Of a stretch of DNA of 11,858 bases, positions 1 to 6,199 are shown one piece after another (the first letter of the stretch is position 1; each line of letters opens with the position of its first letter). The translations under genes and the position numbers were made by a program. The stretch comes from CAZBBC01 sp964489835. GTDB taxonomy: Bacteria > Calditrichota > Calditrichia > JAJRVZ01. The DNA is taken from assembly GCA_964489835.1 (NCBI GenBank), contig CAZBBC010000142.1, positions 1 through 11,858 of the forward strand, given 5' to 3'. The notes beneath the pieces were generated by a model. It ran no database searches. It was not told the origin of the DNA and saw only the letters and a program-made list of their open reading frames with translations.

Positions 1-3
1 CAT
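1..3 (-). CDS. Start codon of a minus-strand gene that leaves the window
   Basis: On the minus strand the first three bases read ATG, and a near-perfect Shine-Dalgarno sequence lies 8 nt upstream of it. This is the normal layout of a translation start, so a gene very probably begins here and continues to the left, divergent from the gene at 425. Only the start codon is visible, so no product can be named. A chance ATG behind a purine-rich stretch cannot be excluded. Confidence 0.5.
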
Positions 4-11
4 ACGAGAAA

Positions 12-20
12 TCCTCCTTT
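12..20 (-). promoter_or_regulatory. Strong ribosome binding site for the left-edge gene
   Basis: The minus strand reads AAAGGAGGA, which matches the anti-Shine-Dalgarno sequence very well, with 8 nt to the ATG at 3-1. It is the strongest ribosome binding site in the window and is the reason for proposing a gene leaving to the left. Confidence 0.6.
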
Positions 21-147
21 GATTAAAAAGAATTGAATCAAGGCAATACTGGAATATATCAATTTCTTTATAAATAAAATATCAATTTTTTACGATAGTT
101 TTTAGATCAATGTAGAAGAATTATACCATATGGCTAAAACTGATCTA

Positions 148-330
148 GTCATACTGCAGTGATTCTGCAAACAAAGAAAAAAAGTCCACGGATTACACGA
201 ATTAACACGAATTTCATATAAAAATTATTATTATTTTAGTTTTAATCCGTGTCCGGCTGCGCCGGATAATCCGTGGATAAAAGTTTTTTTATTCTTTTGC
301 TAAAAAACAAAGTTTTTCGCTACAATAGCA
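148..330 (+). repeat. Modular intergenic repeat, copy A (CCACGGATTA core)
   Basis: The core is a large inverted repeat. TCCACGGATTA at 185-195 pairs with TAATCCGTGGA at 267-277, with weaker inner pairing, and a small GC-rich hairpin (CCGGC-TGC-GCCGG) lies at about 253-265. Positions 241-288 are identical over 48 nt to 7778-7825 (copy B). Positions 165-195 are identical over 31 nt to the reverse complement of 9774-9804 (copy C). The flanks carry the end modules shared with copies B, C and D: a CATACTGCAG...CTGCAA left end, and CAAAGTTT (308-315) followed by ACAATAGCAT on the right. No ORF is present, so this looks like a non-autonomous repeat. The rest of the spacer before the gene at 425 is AT-rich with nothing convincing in it. 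Confidence 0.8.
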
Positions 331-424
331 TAGTAGTGATTAAATCGCTGAAAAAATTGTGAACAAGTAATGATTTTTGGTTATCTTATCATATGTATCA
401 AATTTTTTATTGGATGTTAGTTAG

Positions 425-1552
425 ATGAAATTTTCAAATAACGATATTCGGGAAATTCACCGCCGCATTGATACGCCGGCGCTGATTGTGGATCTCGTCC
501 AGCTTGAAGAAAATATAAAAATAATGCAGGAAATGGCAAATTCAGCCAGGGTGCAGTTACGCCCACATATTAAAACACACAAATCGGTGCTGATCGCAAA
601 GAAACAACTCTCCGCGGGTGCTGTTGGCATATCGGTTGCCAAAGTCGGAGAGGCAGAGGTAATGGCAGCAGCCGGTATCAGGGACATATTTATCGCCAAC
701 CAAATTACCCATCCATTAAAAATTAAACGTCTGCTGAATCTACATCGAAAAATATCAATTGCCGTTGGCCTGGATCATCCGGAGCAAGTGACCTTATTAA
801 ACGGTTATTTTGTTGATCCGAATCATCCACTGAAAGTATTGATCGAAATCGATAGTGGTCTTGAAAGATGTGGGGTCAGTGTCGGTAACAAATTAATCGA
901 TCTGTCGCAACGAGTGATTGCATCACCAGGATTATTTCTTTCCGGTATATTTACTCATGCCGGCCATGTTTATGCGGCTTCAACAACGGAGAAAATCCAA
1001 CAAATCGGTCAATTTGAAGCAGAAATTATGGAGGAATCATATCATCTGCTTAAAAGTGACAGTCTAGATCTTAAGGTAGTAAGTGTCGGATCCACACCAA
1101 CCGTTATCTATTCTTCCCAACACACTCTTGTCAATGAAATCCGGCCGGGTAATTATGTATTTTATGATAACATCCAGTATATGCTTGGTAGCTGTATGAA
1201 AAACCAGTGGGCATTGGCAGTGTTAGCGACGGTTATTTCTCAACCGGCAGCAGACCGGATTGTTATTGATGCCGGGAGTAAAGCCCTAAACCTGGATCGT
1301 GGGGCGCATGCCACCCAACAGGTAACGGGATTCGGACGGATTATTAATCTGACCGGAGAGATCGTCCGGCTTTCTGAGGAACATGGTGTGGTCATACTGG
1401 AGTCCCCAAGGAATATCCCCATGGGTTCGCCGGTATTAATAATCCCCAATCACGCCTGTGCGGTCACAAATCTGTATTCGCATTATTATCTGATTGACGC
1501 TACTGGTACTATAAATAAGGTTCCTATTGATGCCCGCGGTAGGAGCCAATGA
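425..1552 (+). CDS. PLP-dependent D-serine dehydratase / D-threonine aldolase-like protein (alanine racemase N-terminal fold)
   Basis: This 375-residue protein belongs to the fold-type III PLP family that holds eukaryotic-type D-serine dehydratase and metal-dependent D-threonine aldolase. The N-terminal TIM barrel begins with TPALIVDL (17-24). The motif RPHIKTHK (46-53) supplies the expected Schiff-base lysine, K50. GEAEVMAAAGI (75-85), VGSTPT (221-226, phosphate-cup type) and RPGNYVFYD (240-248) are also typical. The C-terminal beta domain ends in PNHACAVTNL (341-350). From knowledge of the family, His and Cys spaced as H343-x-C345 match the zinc ligands of D-serine dehydratase, whereas D-threonine aldolases usually have H-x-D. 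A lyase acting on D-serine or a D-3-hydroxy amino acid is therefore likely; the exact substrate is inference. The ATG at 425 has only a weak ribosome binding site but fits the family N-terminus. It is monocistronic by spacing: a repeat begins directly after the stop. Confidence 0.88.
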   Translation: MKFSNNDIREIHRRIDTPALIVDLVQLEENIKIMQEMANSARVQLRPHIKTHKSVLIAKKQLSAGAVGISVAKVGEAEVMAAAGIRDIFIANQITHPLKIKRLLNLHRKISIAVGLDHPEQVTLLNGYFVDPNHPLKVLIEIDSGLERCGVSVGNKLIDLSQRVIASPGLFLSGIFTHAGHVYAASTTEKIQQIGQFEAEIMEESYHLLKSDSLDLKVVSVGSTPTVIYSSQHTLVNEIRPGNYVFYDNIQYMLGSCMKNQWALAVLATVISQPAADRIVIDAGSKALNLDRGAHATQQVTGFGRIINLTGEIVRLSEEHGVVILESPRNIPMGSPVLIIPNHACAVTNLYSHYYLIDATGTINKVPIDARGRSQ

Positions 1553-1555
1553 ACA

Positions 1556-1727
1556 ATTAAAAATAACAAATAACAAATCGCAAATATCAAATAAATTCCA
1601 AATCACAATTTCAATAATTTAGTCAATTAAGTGTGCGTCATTGGTGCTTTGAATATTGATTATTATTTGTAATTTGTAATTTGTAATTTGATATTTGTTG
1701 AAGCTTTAGGCTGTGGTATGAATAGAG
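1556..1727 (-). repeat. Modular intergenic repeat, copy E (AACAAATATCAAAT core)
   Basis: Most of the spacer between the lyase and the kinase is one AT-rich inverted repeat. The left arm (about 1566-1612) is a run of CAAAT-like units, and the right arm (about 1655-1700) is its approximate reverse complement, ending in TTGATATTTGTTGAAGC. Positions 1566-1612 match 5122-5168 (copy D) at 45 of 47 bases. The right end reads GAAGC...TGTGGTATGAAT. In reverse complement this is the same ATTCATACC end seen in copy B at 7682. The opposite end module (CAAAGTTT hairpin) is missing here, so the copy abuts the stop codon of the upstream gene almost directly. Confidence 0.75.
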
Positions 1728-1755
1728 AAGAAAAGTACACAAAAAGGGGATTGGG

Positions 1756-3606
1756 ATGAATCCCATTCGCAATCGACTGATCATTTTTTCTGTAATTTTT
1801 ATTTTGGCGATCGGTACTATCGGTTTTACAGGTTTAAAAATTCTTGATTCCTTTCAAAACCGGCTGATCACCGATTTTTCGTTGCCTTTGGTCAAGACGA
1901 TTAAAAAAAACCTCGAGCAACTGTCGGCGGTCCGGTATAATCATTTATCGTCCCTGAAAAAAAGCGAAATACACCAATTGCTGCTCAGTTTAACCGAACC
2001 AGAAAGCATGATCCTGAGCATTCAAATCATCGATACTTCTCAGCGGGTAGTTGTCAGTAATATACCGGCTGAAGAAGGGCAGGTCATTACCCTCCCTGAT
2101 TTAGAAAAGCATATTGGTTGGACAGATCCATGGATGCAGAAAGGCCAAACCATGGATGGACAGGAGCTGACTTATATAGTCGTTCCTTATCTTGCCCATA
2201 ATAAAAAAACAGCAGGATATCTGCGGGTTACTTTTAGTAATAGTGGACTGGTGGGCTATTTTGATAATGTACGTTTTCTATACATTTCTCTGATCGCCGT
2301 GCTCGGTTTATTAATTTTTTTCACTTTGTTCTTATTTAATAAAATATACCGAAAGCCACTGGAACATTTGGATTATGCCATTTCAAAAATGGATGAAGAT
2401 GATTTTACTTTCCGCGTAAAATATAAGAAAAGTGATGAGTTCACGGATACGTTTACAAAACTGAACAGAACCATAGAGAAAGTAAGTTATCTGAAAGAAG
2501 ACTATAATAAAGCGGAAAAGAGAATTATTTCGTTGCTGAAAGCAGTCAATGAGAGTATCCTCGTTCTGGATACTAAAAAAAATGTAACCTCATTTAATGA
2601 TGCGACTTATAAATTATTTAAATCCGATAAAAAAAGATTCCCTGAATGGTTTGTTTCGATTCTGGGCACTAACCGGGAATTGAATTATTTCATATCGAGA
2701 GTTTTAAAAGAGGAAGGGCAGGTGAAGGAAAAAGAGATTACCATATTTTTGCCGGACGAATCGGAACTTCTCGTAAAAATGAGCATTCAGGCTTTGAAAG
2801 AGGAGAATGTTATACAGGGAACAGTTCTTACCTTTAAGGACTTAAAACTTATTAATGAATTAGAAAATAATTTACTGCGATCAATGAAGTTCGGTGTGAT
2901 CACCAATCTGGCTTCCTCCATGAGTCATGAGATAAAAAATCCGCTTAGTTCTATGGCTCTTCATGCAGAGATCCTGGAAAGTCGCCTAAAAAAGATGAAT
3001 TTTGATCAGAAATCTCAGGTGCTCAGGAGCGTGCAGACACTTCAGAGTGAATCGGGGAGATTAAACCGGATCATTCAACAATTTCTTACACTGGCCCGCC
3101 CTTCAAAATTGGAGTTGAACCTGATCAATTTGAATCAGATCATCGAAGAAGTTCTTGAACTTGTCCAGCAACAAGCCCAGGAAATGGGGATATCGATTTA
3201 TTCGGACCTGGATCCCTCCCTTGGTGTTATATACGGTGATGAGGATCAGTTAAAACAGGTGATACTGAATATCATTCTTAATGCCTTTGCCGCAACAGAC
3301 AAAGGAGGGAAAGTAAATGTTGTTAGTCGGTCAGAATATGAACGGATTCTTATTCAGATCAGGGATACCGGACGTGGAATCCCGGAGAAGATACGTGATA
3401 AAATATTTGATTTATACTTCACGACAAAAAGAGATGGCGGCGGCGTTGGATTGTCCGTTTGTCAGAATATCATCAAGGCGCATGATGGCCAAATTGAATT
3501 TGAGAGTATTGAGGGAGAGGGTACCGAATTTTCTATCCATCTTCCAGTCAAAGATCCGACAACGATTCGCAGCACACGAATAAAACCGGTTCGGAAAGAC
3601 AACTGA
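1756..3606 (+). CDS. Membrane-bound sensor histidine kinase (HAMP-PAS-HisKA-HATPase, NtrB-like)
   Basis: This 616-residue inner-membrane kinase should autophosphorylate on histidine in response to an extracytoplasmic or cytoplasmic cue and pass the phosphate to a response regulator. In order: transmembrane segment about 8-27; an extracytoplasmic domain about 30-173, with IIDTSQRVVVSN (91-102) resembling Cache/PAS-type sensors; transmembrane segment about 174-195; a HAMP linker about 196-248; a PAS-like domain about 255-365; HisKA with SHEIKNPL (390-397, phospho-acceptor H391); and an HATPase domain. The last has an N box (NIILNA, 505-510), G1 (DTGRGIPE, 537-544), an F-box-like FDLYF (551-555) and G2 (GGGVGLSV, 561-568). 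All catalytic boxes are intact. The start has a good ribosome binding site (AAGGGG). No response regulator lies next to it in the window, so its partner and signal are unknown. A hairpin follows the stop codon. Confidence 0.93.
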   Translation: MNPIRNRLIIFSVIFILAIGTIGFTGLKILDSFQNRLITDFSLPLVKTIKKNLEQLSAVRYNHLSSLKKSEIHQLLLSLTEPESMILSIQIIDTSQRVVVSNIPAEEGQVITLPDLEKHIGWTDPWMQKGQTMDGQELTYIVVPYLAHNKKTAGYLRVTFSNSGLVGYFDNVRFLYISLIAVLGLLIFFTLFLFNKIYRKPLEHLDYAISKMDEDDFTFRVKYKKSDEFTDTFTKLNRTIEKVSYLKEDYNKAEKRIISLLKAVNESILVLDTKKNVTSFNDATYKLFKSDKKRFPEWFVSILGTNRELNYFISRVLKEEGQVKEKEITIFLPDESELLVKMSIQALKEENVIQGTVLTFKDLKLINELENNLLRSMKFGVITNLASSMSHEIKNPLSSMALHAEILESRLKKMNFDQKSQVLRSVQTLQSESGRLNRIIQQFLTLARPSKLELNLINLNQIIEEVLELVQQQAQEMGISIYSDLDPSLGVIYGDEDQLKQVILNIILNAFAATDKGGKVNVVSRSEYERILIQIRDTGRGIPEKIRDKIFDLYFTTKRDGGGVGLSVCQNIIKAHDGQIEFESIEGEGTEFSIHLPVKDPTTIRSTRIKPVRKDN

Positions 3607-3619
3607 CGTTGTAGGAACT

Positions 3620-3668
3620 AGGAACGGGTAATCAGAAAGCAGAATGCTGAGAGCAGTTACCCGTTTCT
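3620..3668 (+). terminator. Hairpin just after the kinase gene, possible terminator
   Basis: AGGAACGGGTAA (3620-3631) pairs with TTACCCGTTTCT (3657-3668) over 12 bp with one G-T wobble, around a 25-nt loop that itself contains short complementary pieces. It begins 14 nt after the kinase stop codon. There is no clean T run behind it (TTTCTATG), so it may instead stabilise the transcript end or be a repeat fragment. Confidence 0.45.
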
Positions 3669-3801
3669 ATGACCCCCTTATATCCTTATACCTTATACCC
3701 TATATCTAATACATTTTGGGCACGACATATCATGCCCTATCATTCCTCTTTATCCTTATACCCCTATACCTTATGCCGGGAGGTGCATCGCAATGCGCCT
3801 C
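3669..3801. repeat. Mosaic of TATACC-rich direct repeats and two short palindromes
   Basis: Two stretches rich in CCTTATACC (about 3676-3700 and 3751-3774) flank a decayed palindrome, GGGCA...TGCCC, at 3718-3737. Directly after the second stretch is a better hairpin, with stem 3780-3788 / 3793-3801 (9 bp, one wobble, loop CGCA). Palindromes of these two types (GGGCACGACAT and AGGCGCATTGC) recur as small intergenic repeats in many bacterial genomes. That they are mobile or functional here is inference. Confidence 0.5.
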
Positions 3802-3889
3802 TACATTCGCTTTTCAATTAATGAACCTCAGGGAACTTTTACCATTTTTGGCAGTTATTATCATTATAGTTGCCTCCATTAATACATTC

Positions 3890-3953
3890 GGGCAAAGGTT
3901 TTAACCCACTATCACCCTCCCATATAGAATATAAAACCTTTGCCCATTTTTTT
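3890..3953 (+). terminator. Long-stem hairpin with T tract, rho-independent terminator-like
   Basis: GGGCAAAGGTTTTA (3890-3903) is perfectly complementary to TAAAACCTTTGCCC (3932-3945), giving a 14-bp stem with a 28-nt loop, followed at once by ATTTTTTT (3946-3953). It is the best plus-strand terminator shape in the window. It lies about 280 bp after the kinase stop codon, so it either ends a long 3' tail of that transcript, terminates an unrecognised small transcript in 3669-3900, or is a repeat. Confidence 0.55.
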
Positions 3954-4111
3954 GTCCAAAATTAAATCATTTATCAGAAAAATGATCCTAAGCGAAGATG
4001 GGACTATCGTGTTACCTATGTCTCCGGTCTTAACACAAGAAAAAAGTTTTGGGGATGAGTTTTATAAAGATAAATTGAATCATATTTTTTAGCGGATACT
4101 AATGATATTAG
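3954..4111 (+). other. Spacer with one short open frame, no recognised gene
   Basis: The 811-bp spacer between the kinase and the YciO-type gene contains no gene I recognise. Apart from the hairpins and repeats listed separately, there is one open frame of 36 codons (ATG 3982, stop ending 4092) whose residues look protein-like (for example EDGTIVLPMSP) but which has no ribosome binding site. It may be the remnant of a decayed gene. Further right, at 4279-4284, a TATAAT hexamer lies 133 nt before the next gene, without a convincing -35 partner. Confidence 0.25.
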
Positions 4112-4233
4112 CCTGAATTATTCACCCCAGAGTATATTTAATACAAATAAAATCAAAGAATTAGAAATTTAATGACTATAAATGTAATAAAATTATATGA
4201 TTATCTCTGTGAACTCTGTGGTTATGAATAAAT
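4112..4233. repeat. MITE-like repeat with CACAGAG-type inverted ends
   Basis: The left end at 4112-4132 reads CCTGAATTATTCACCCCAGAG, minus its last base within the first 20, and the right end at 4201-4230 reads CTCTGTG...CTCTGTGGTTATGAAT. The two ends are approximately inverted copies of ATTATTCAnnCCACAGAG. The left end recurs at 11792-11812 with 2 mismatches in 21. The roughly 65-bp interior is AT-rich without an ORF. The size (about 120 bp), inverted ends and lack of coding capacity fit a small non-autonomous element. Confidence 0.5.
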
Positions 4234-4417
4234 CAAATTAGATAAATATTTTCGGGATTATTAGATAGGCAATCTGCTTATAATTTGTCTTTATACTGAT
4301 ATATATGTATTTTTTCGCTTTGATTGAACGACCATCGTGTGTTTTTTGCCCGGCGCATACAAATTTATTTGATACTCCAAATCAAGATGATGCCAGAGCA
4401 AAGAATGTGGAAGATAT

Positions 4418-5035
4418 ATGAATTCAAAAGTTATAGATATTATACCGGATAATCCCGATCAGAGACAAATAAATAGAGCGGTTGCAATATTAGAGGGAGG
4501 GGGTATCATAAGTTATCCGACTGATACTGTCTATGGGTTGGGCGCCTCGATCAGAAATAAAAGAGCCATAGAGCAAATCGATCGTATCAAAAAGATTGCC
4601 AATAGCAAATTGCTCAGCTTTATATGTAAAGATTTAAAAGACATCGCCTTATATGCCCATGTTTCAAATCAGGCTTATAAAATAATGCGTCGCTGTCTGC
4701 CCGGTCCTTACACCTTTATTCTTCCTGCGACCAATGAAACTCCCAAACGGTTATTCCAAAAACGACGAACAATTGGTATTAGGGTTCCGGATAGTAAATT
4801 GTGTTATACATTAGTCAATCAGCTGGGAACACCGATTATCAGCACCAGTGTACCGGCAGGACCCGATGAGATACTCAATGATCCTTATGAAATTGAAAGA
4901 AGGATCGGTGATCAGATAGATTTGATTTTCAATGGGGGAATTCTCGTTTCCAAGCCATCAACGGTCGTCGATCTGACCGGTCCTGAACCGGAAATTATTC
5001 GCCAGGGTGCCGGCGATCTTTCCCTCATATACTGA
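4418..5035 (+). CDS. Sua5/YciO/YrdC family protein, YciO type (L-threonylcarbamoyladenylate synthase-like)
   Basis: This 205-residue protein is a single YrdC-fold domain. Family members TsaC/Sua5 make threonylcarbamoyl-AMP from threonine, bicarbonate and ATP for the t6A modification of tRNA. Family signatures are ISYPTDTVYGLG (31-42), PGPYTFILPA (95-104), RTIGIRVP (117-124) and STVVDLTG (about 181-188). Length and sequence pattern resemble E. coli YciO (about 206 residues) more than TsaC (about 190) or Sua5 (about 340, with an extra domain). As I recall, TsaC/Sua5 depend on a K-x-R plus S-x-N tetrad. Here the positions read K58-K-I60 and S142-T-S144, so the arginine and asparagine are absent, as in YciO. 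Full synthase activity is therefore doubtful, although automatic annotation would give that name. The start has a fair ribosome binding site (GGAAG). Confidence 0.87.
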   Translation: MNSKVIDIIPDNPDQRQINRAVAILEGGGIISYPTDTVYGLGASIRNKRAIEQIDRIKKIANSKLLSFICKDLKDIALYAHVSNQAYKIMRRCLPGPYTFILPATNETPKRLFQKRRTIGIRVPDSKLCYTLVNQLGTPIISTSVPAGPDEILNDPYEIERRIGDQIDLIFNGGILVSKPSTVVDLTGPEPEIIRQGAGDLSLIY

Positions 5036-5080
5036 TATCATCCCGATCATGCCAACAAGCGAGAAAAAATTTATATTATC

Positions 5081-5277
5081 ATAGCCCAAAACTTTGTTAC
5101 TTTAGCAAAGTTTATAAAATCACAAATAACAAATCCCAAATATCAAATAAATTTCAAATCACAATTTCGAAAAACCAATCAATTAATTTTGGTTATTTGT
5201 ACTTTGAAAATTGATTATTATTTGGATTTTGTAATTTGTAATTTGATATTTGTTGAAGCCTTGAACTATGCTATGAA
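5081..5277 (-). repeat. Modular intergenic repeat, copy D (AACAAATATCAAAT core, both ends present)
   Basis: This copy has the same core as copy E: 5122-5168 matches 1566-1612 at 45 of 47 bases. It also has both end modules. At the left is a hairpin AAACTTTG (5089-5096) / CAAAGTTT (5106-5113) beside ATAGCCC. At the right is GAAGCCTTGAACTATGCTATGAAT. In reverse complement these ends correspond to the ends of copies A, B and C, whose cores are completely different. It fills most of the 294-bp spacer between the YciO-type and DUF72 genes. Confidence 0.75.
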
Positions 5278-5329
5278 TGGATCAGATTAGTTATCTTTTA
5301 AAAGATTTACTAAGTAATAGAGGCTACTT

Positions 5330-6199
5330 ATGGCACAAATTCGAATTGGCACCTGTAGCTGGAAATACGATTCCTGGCGTGATCTGGTCTACAGTGATCA
5401 TGACAAAAAAAACTACCTTCTGGAGTACAGCCGGAAATATAATACCGTGGAAATCGACCAATGGTTCTGGTCATTGTTTGGGGTTGATAAGGTTTCTTTG
5501 CCTTTGCCACAGGTAGTAGAGGAATATACAGAATCAGTGCCGGATGACTTCAGGTTTACAATCAAGATACCCAACAGTATTACGCTTACACATTTTTACC
5601 GTAAATCAAAAACCGCCCCCCTTGTGGAGAATCCGCACTTTCTTTCACTCGATCTTTTTGAAACATTCCTGAATGCTTTACGCCCGATGCATAAAAAAAT
5701 TGGATTACTGATGTTTCAGTTTGAGTACCTGAATAAGGAAAAGATGTCCTCGCAAAAAGTATTTCTTGACCAATTTCAGGAATTTATCAAAAGGTGTGAC
5801 CGGAATTTTAGTTACGGATTGGAAATCAGGAATCCGAATTATTTGAATAAAAATTATTTCGAATTTTTAAAGCAGCATCATCTCGGGCATGTTTTTTTAC
5901 AAGGATATTTCATGGACGACATCGCCTTGACTTATCAAAAACACTGGTCTTTGCTCGATACGACCGTGGCGATTCGCTTACATGGACCAAGCCGAAGCGA
6001 TATTGAAGAAAAGAGTGGGGGCCGATGGGACCGGATTTACGAACCGAAGGATGACGAGATATCAAGAATTACAAAAATTGTTGAGGAGATCCACTCCAAA
6101 AATCTGGACATCTATGTCAATGTGAACAATCATTACGAGGGTTCAGCGCCTCTCACAATTGAAAAGATCCGGCAGATACTCTTTTCAGATCATTTTTAA
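5330..6199 (+). CDS. DUF72 family protein (YecE-like, predicted TIM barrel)
   Basis: This 289-residue protein belongs to the DUF72/YecE family, which is widespread in bacteria and archaea and folds as a TIM barrel. Its biochemical role is not established. Family hallmarks are RIGTCSWKYDSW (5-16), EIDQWFW (41-47, barrel strand with acidic residues), FTIKIPNSITH-like text (76-88), LLMFQF (126-131), GLEIRNPN (163-170), RLHG (216-219) and YVNVNNHYEGSAPLT (262-276). The length is normal and no hallmark is missing. The ATG at 5330 follows an AGAGG ribosome binding site and puts the first strand immediately at the N-terminus, as is usual. The 3' end overlaps the convergent pepD gene by 15 bp, leaving no room for a terminator between them. 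No partner in the neighbourhood suggests its function. Confidence 0.9.
   Translation: MAQIRIGTCSWKYDSWRDLVYSDHDKKNYLLEYSRKYNTVEIDQWFWSLFGVDKVSLPLPQVVEEYTESVPDDFRFTIKIPNSITLTHFYRKSKTAPLVENPHFLSLDLFETFLNALRPMHKKIGLLMFQFEYLNKEKMSSQKVFLDQFQEFIKRCDRNFSYGLEIRNPNYLNKNYFEFLKQHHLGHVFLQGYFMDDIALTYQKHWSLLDTTVAIRLHGPSRSDIEEKSGGRWDRIYEPKDDEISRITKIVEEIHSKNLDIYVNVNNHYEGSAPLTIEKIRQILFSDHF

Noticed and set aside
3716..3904. Open frame of 62 codons with a hydrophobic tail, starting at TTG
   Set aside because: It starts inside a palindrome, runs through TATACC repeats and ends inside the arm of the 3890-3945 hairpin. It has no ribosome binding site. The composition follows from the repeats, so I do not call it a gene.
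1556..5277. CAAAT-type short repeats as a possible CRISPR array
   Set aside because: The units are irregular in spacing, arranged as inverted arms rather than regular direct repeats with unique spacers, and no cas gene is near.
5277..5516. Frame overlapping the start of the DUF72 gene
   Set aside because: It is a shadow in another frame; the DUF72 frame has all family motifs and its own ribosome binding site at 5330.
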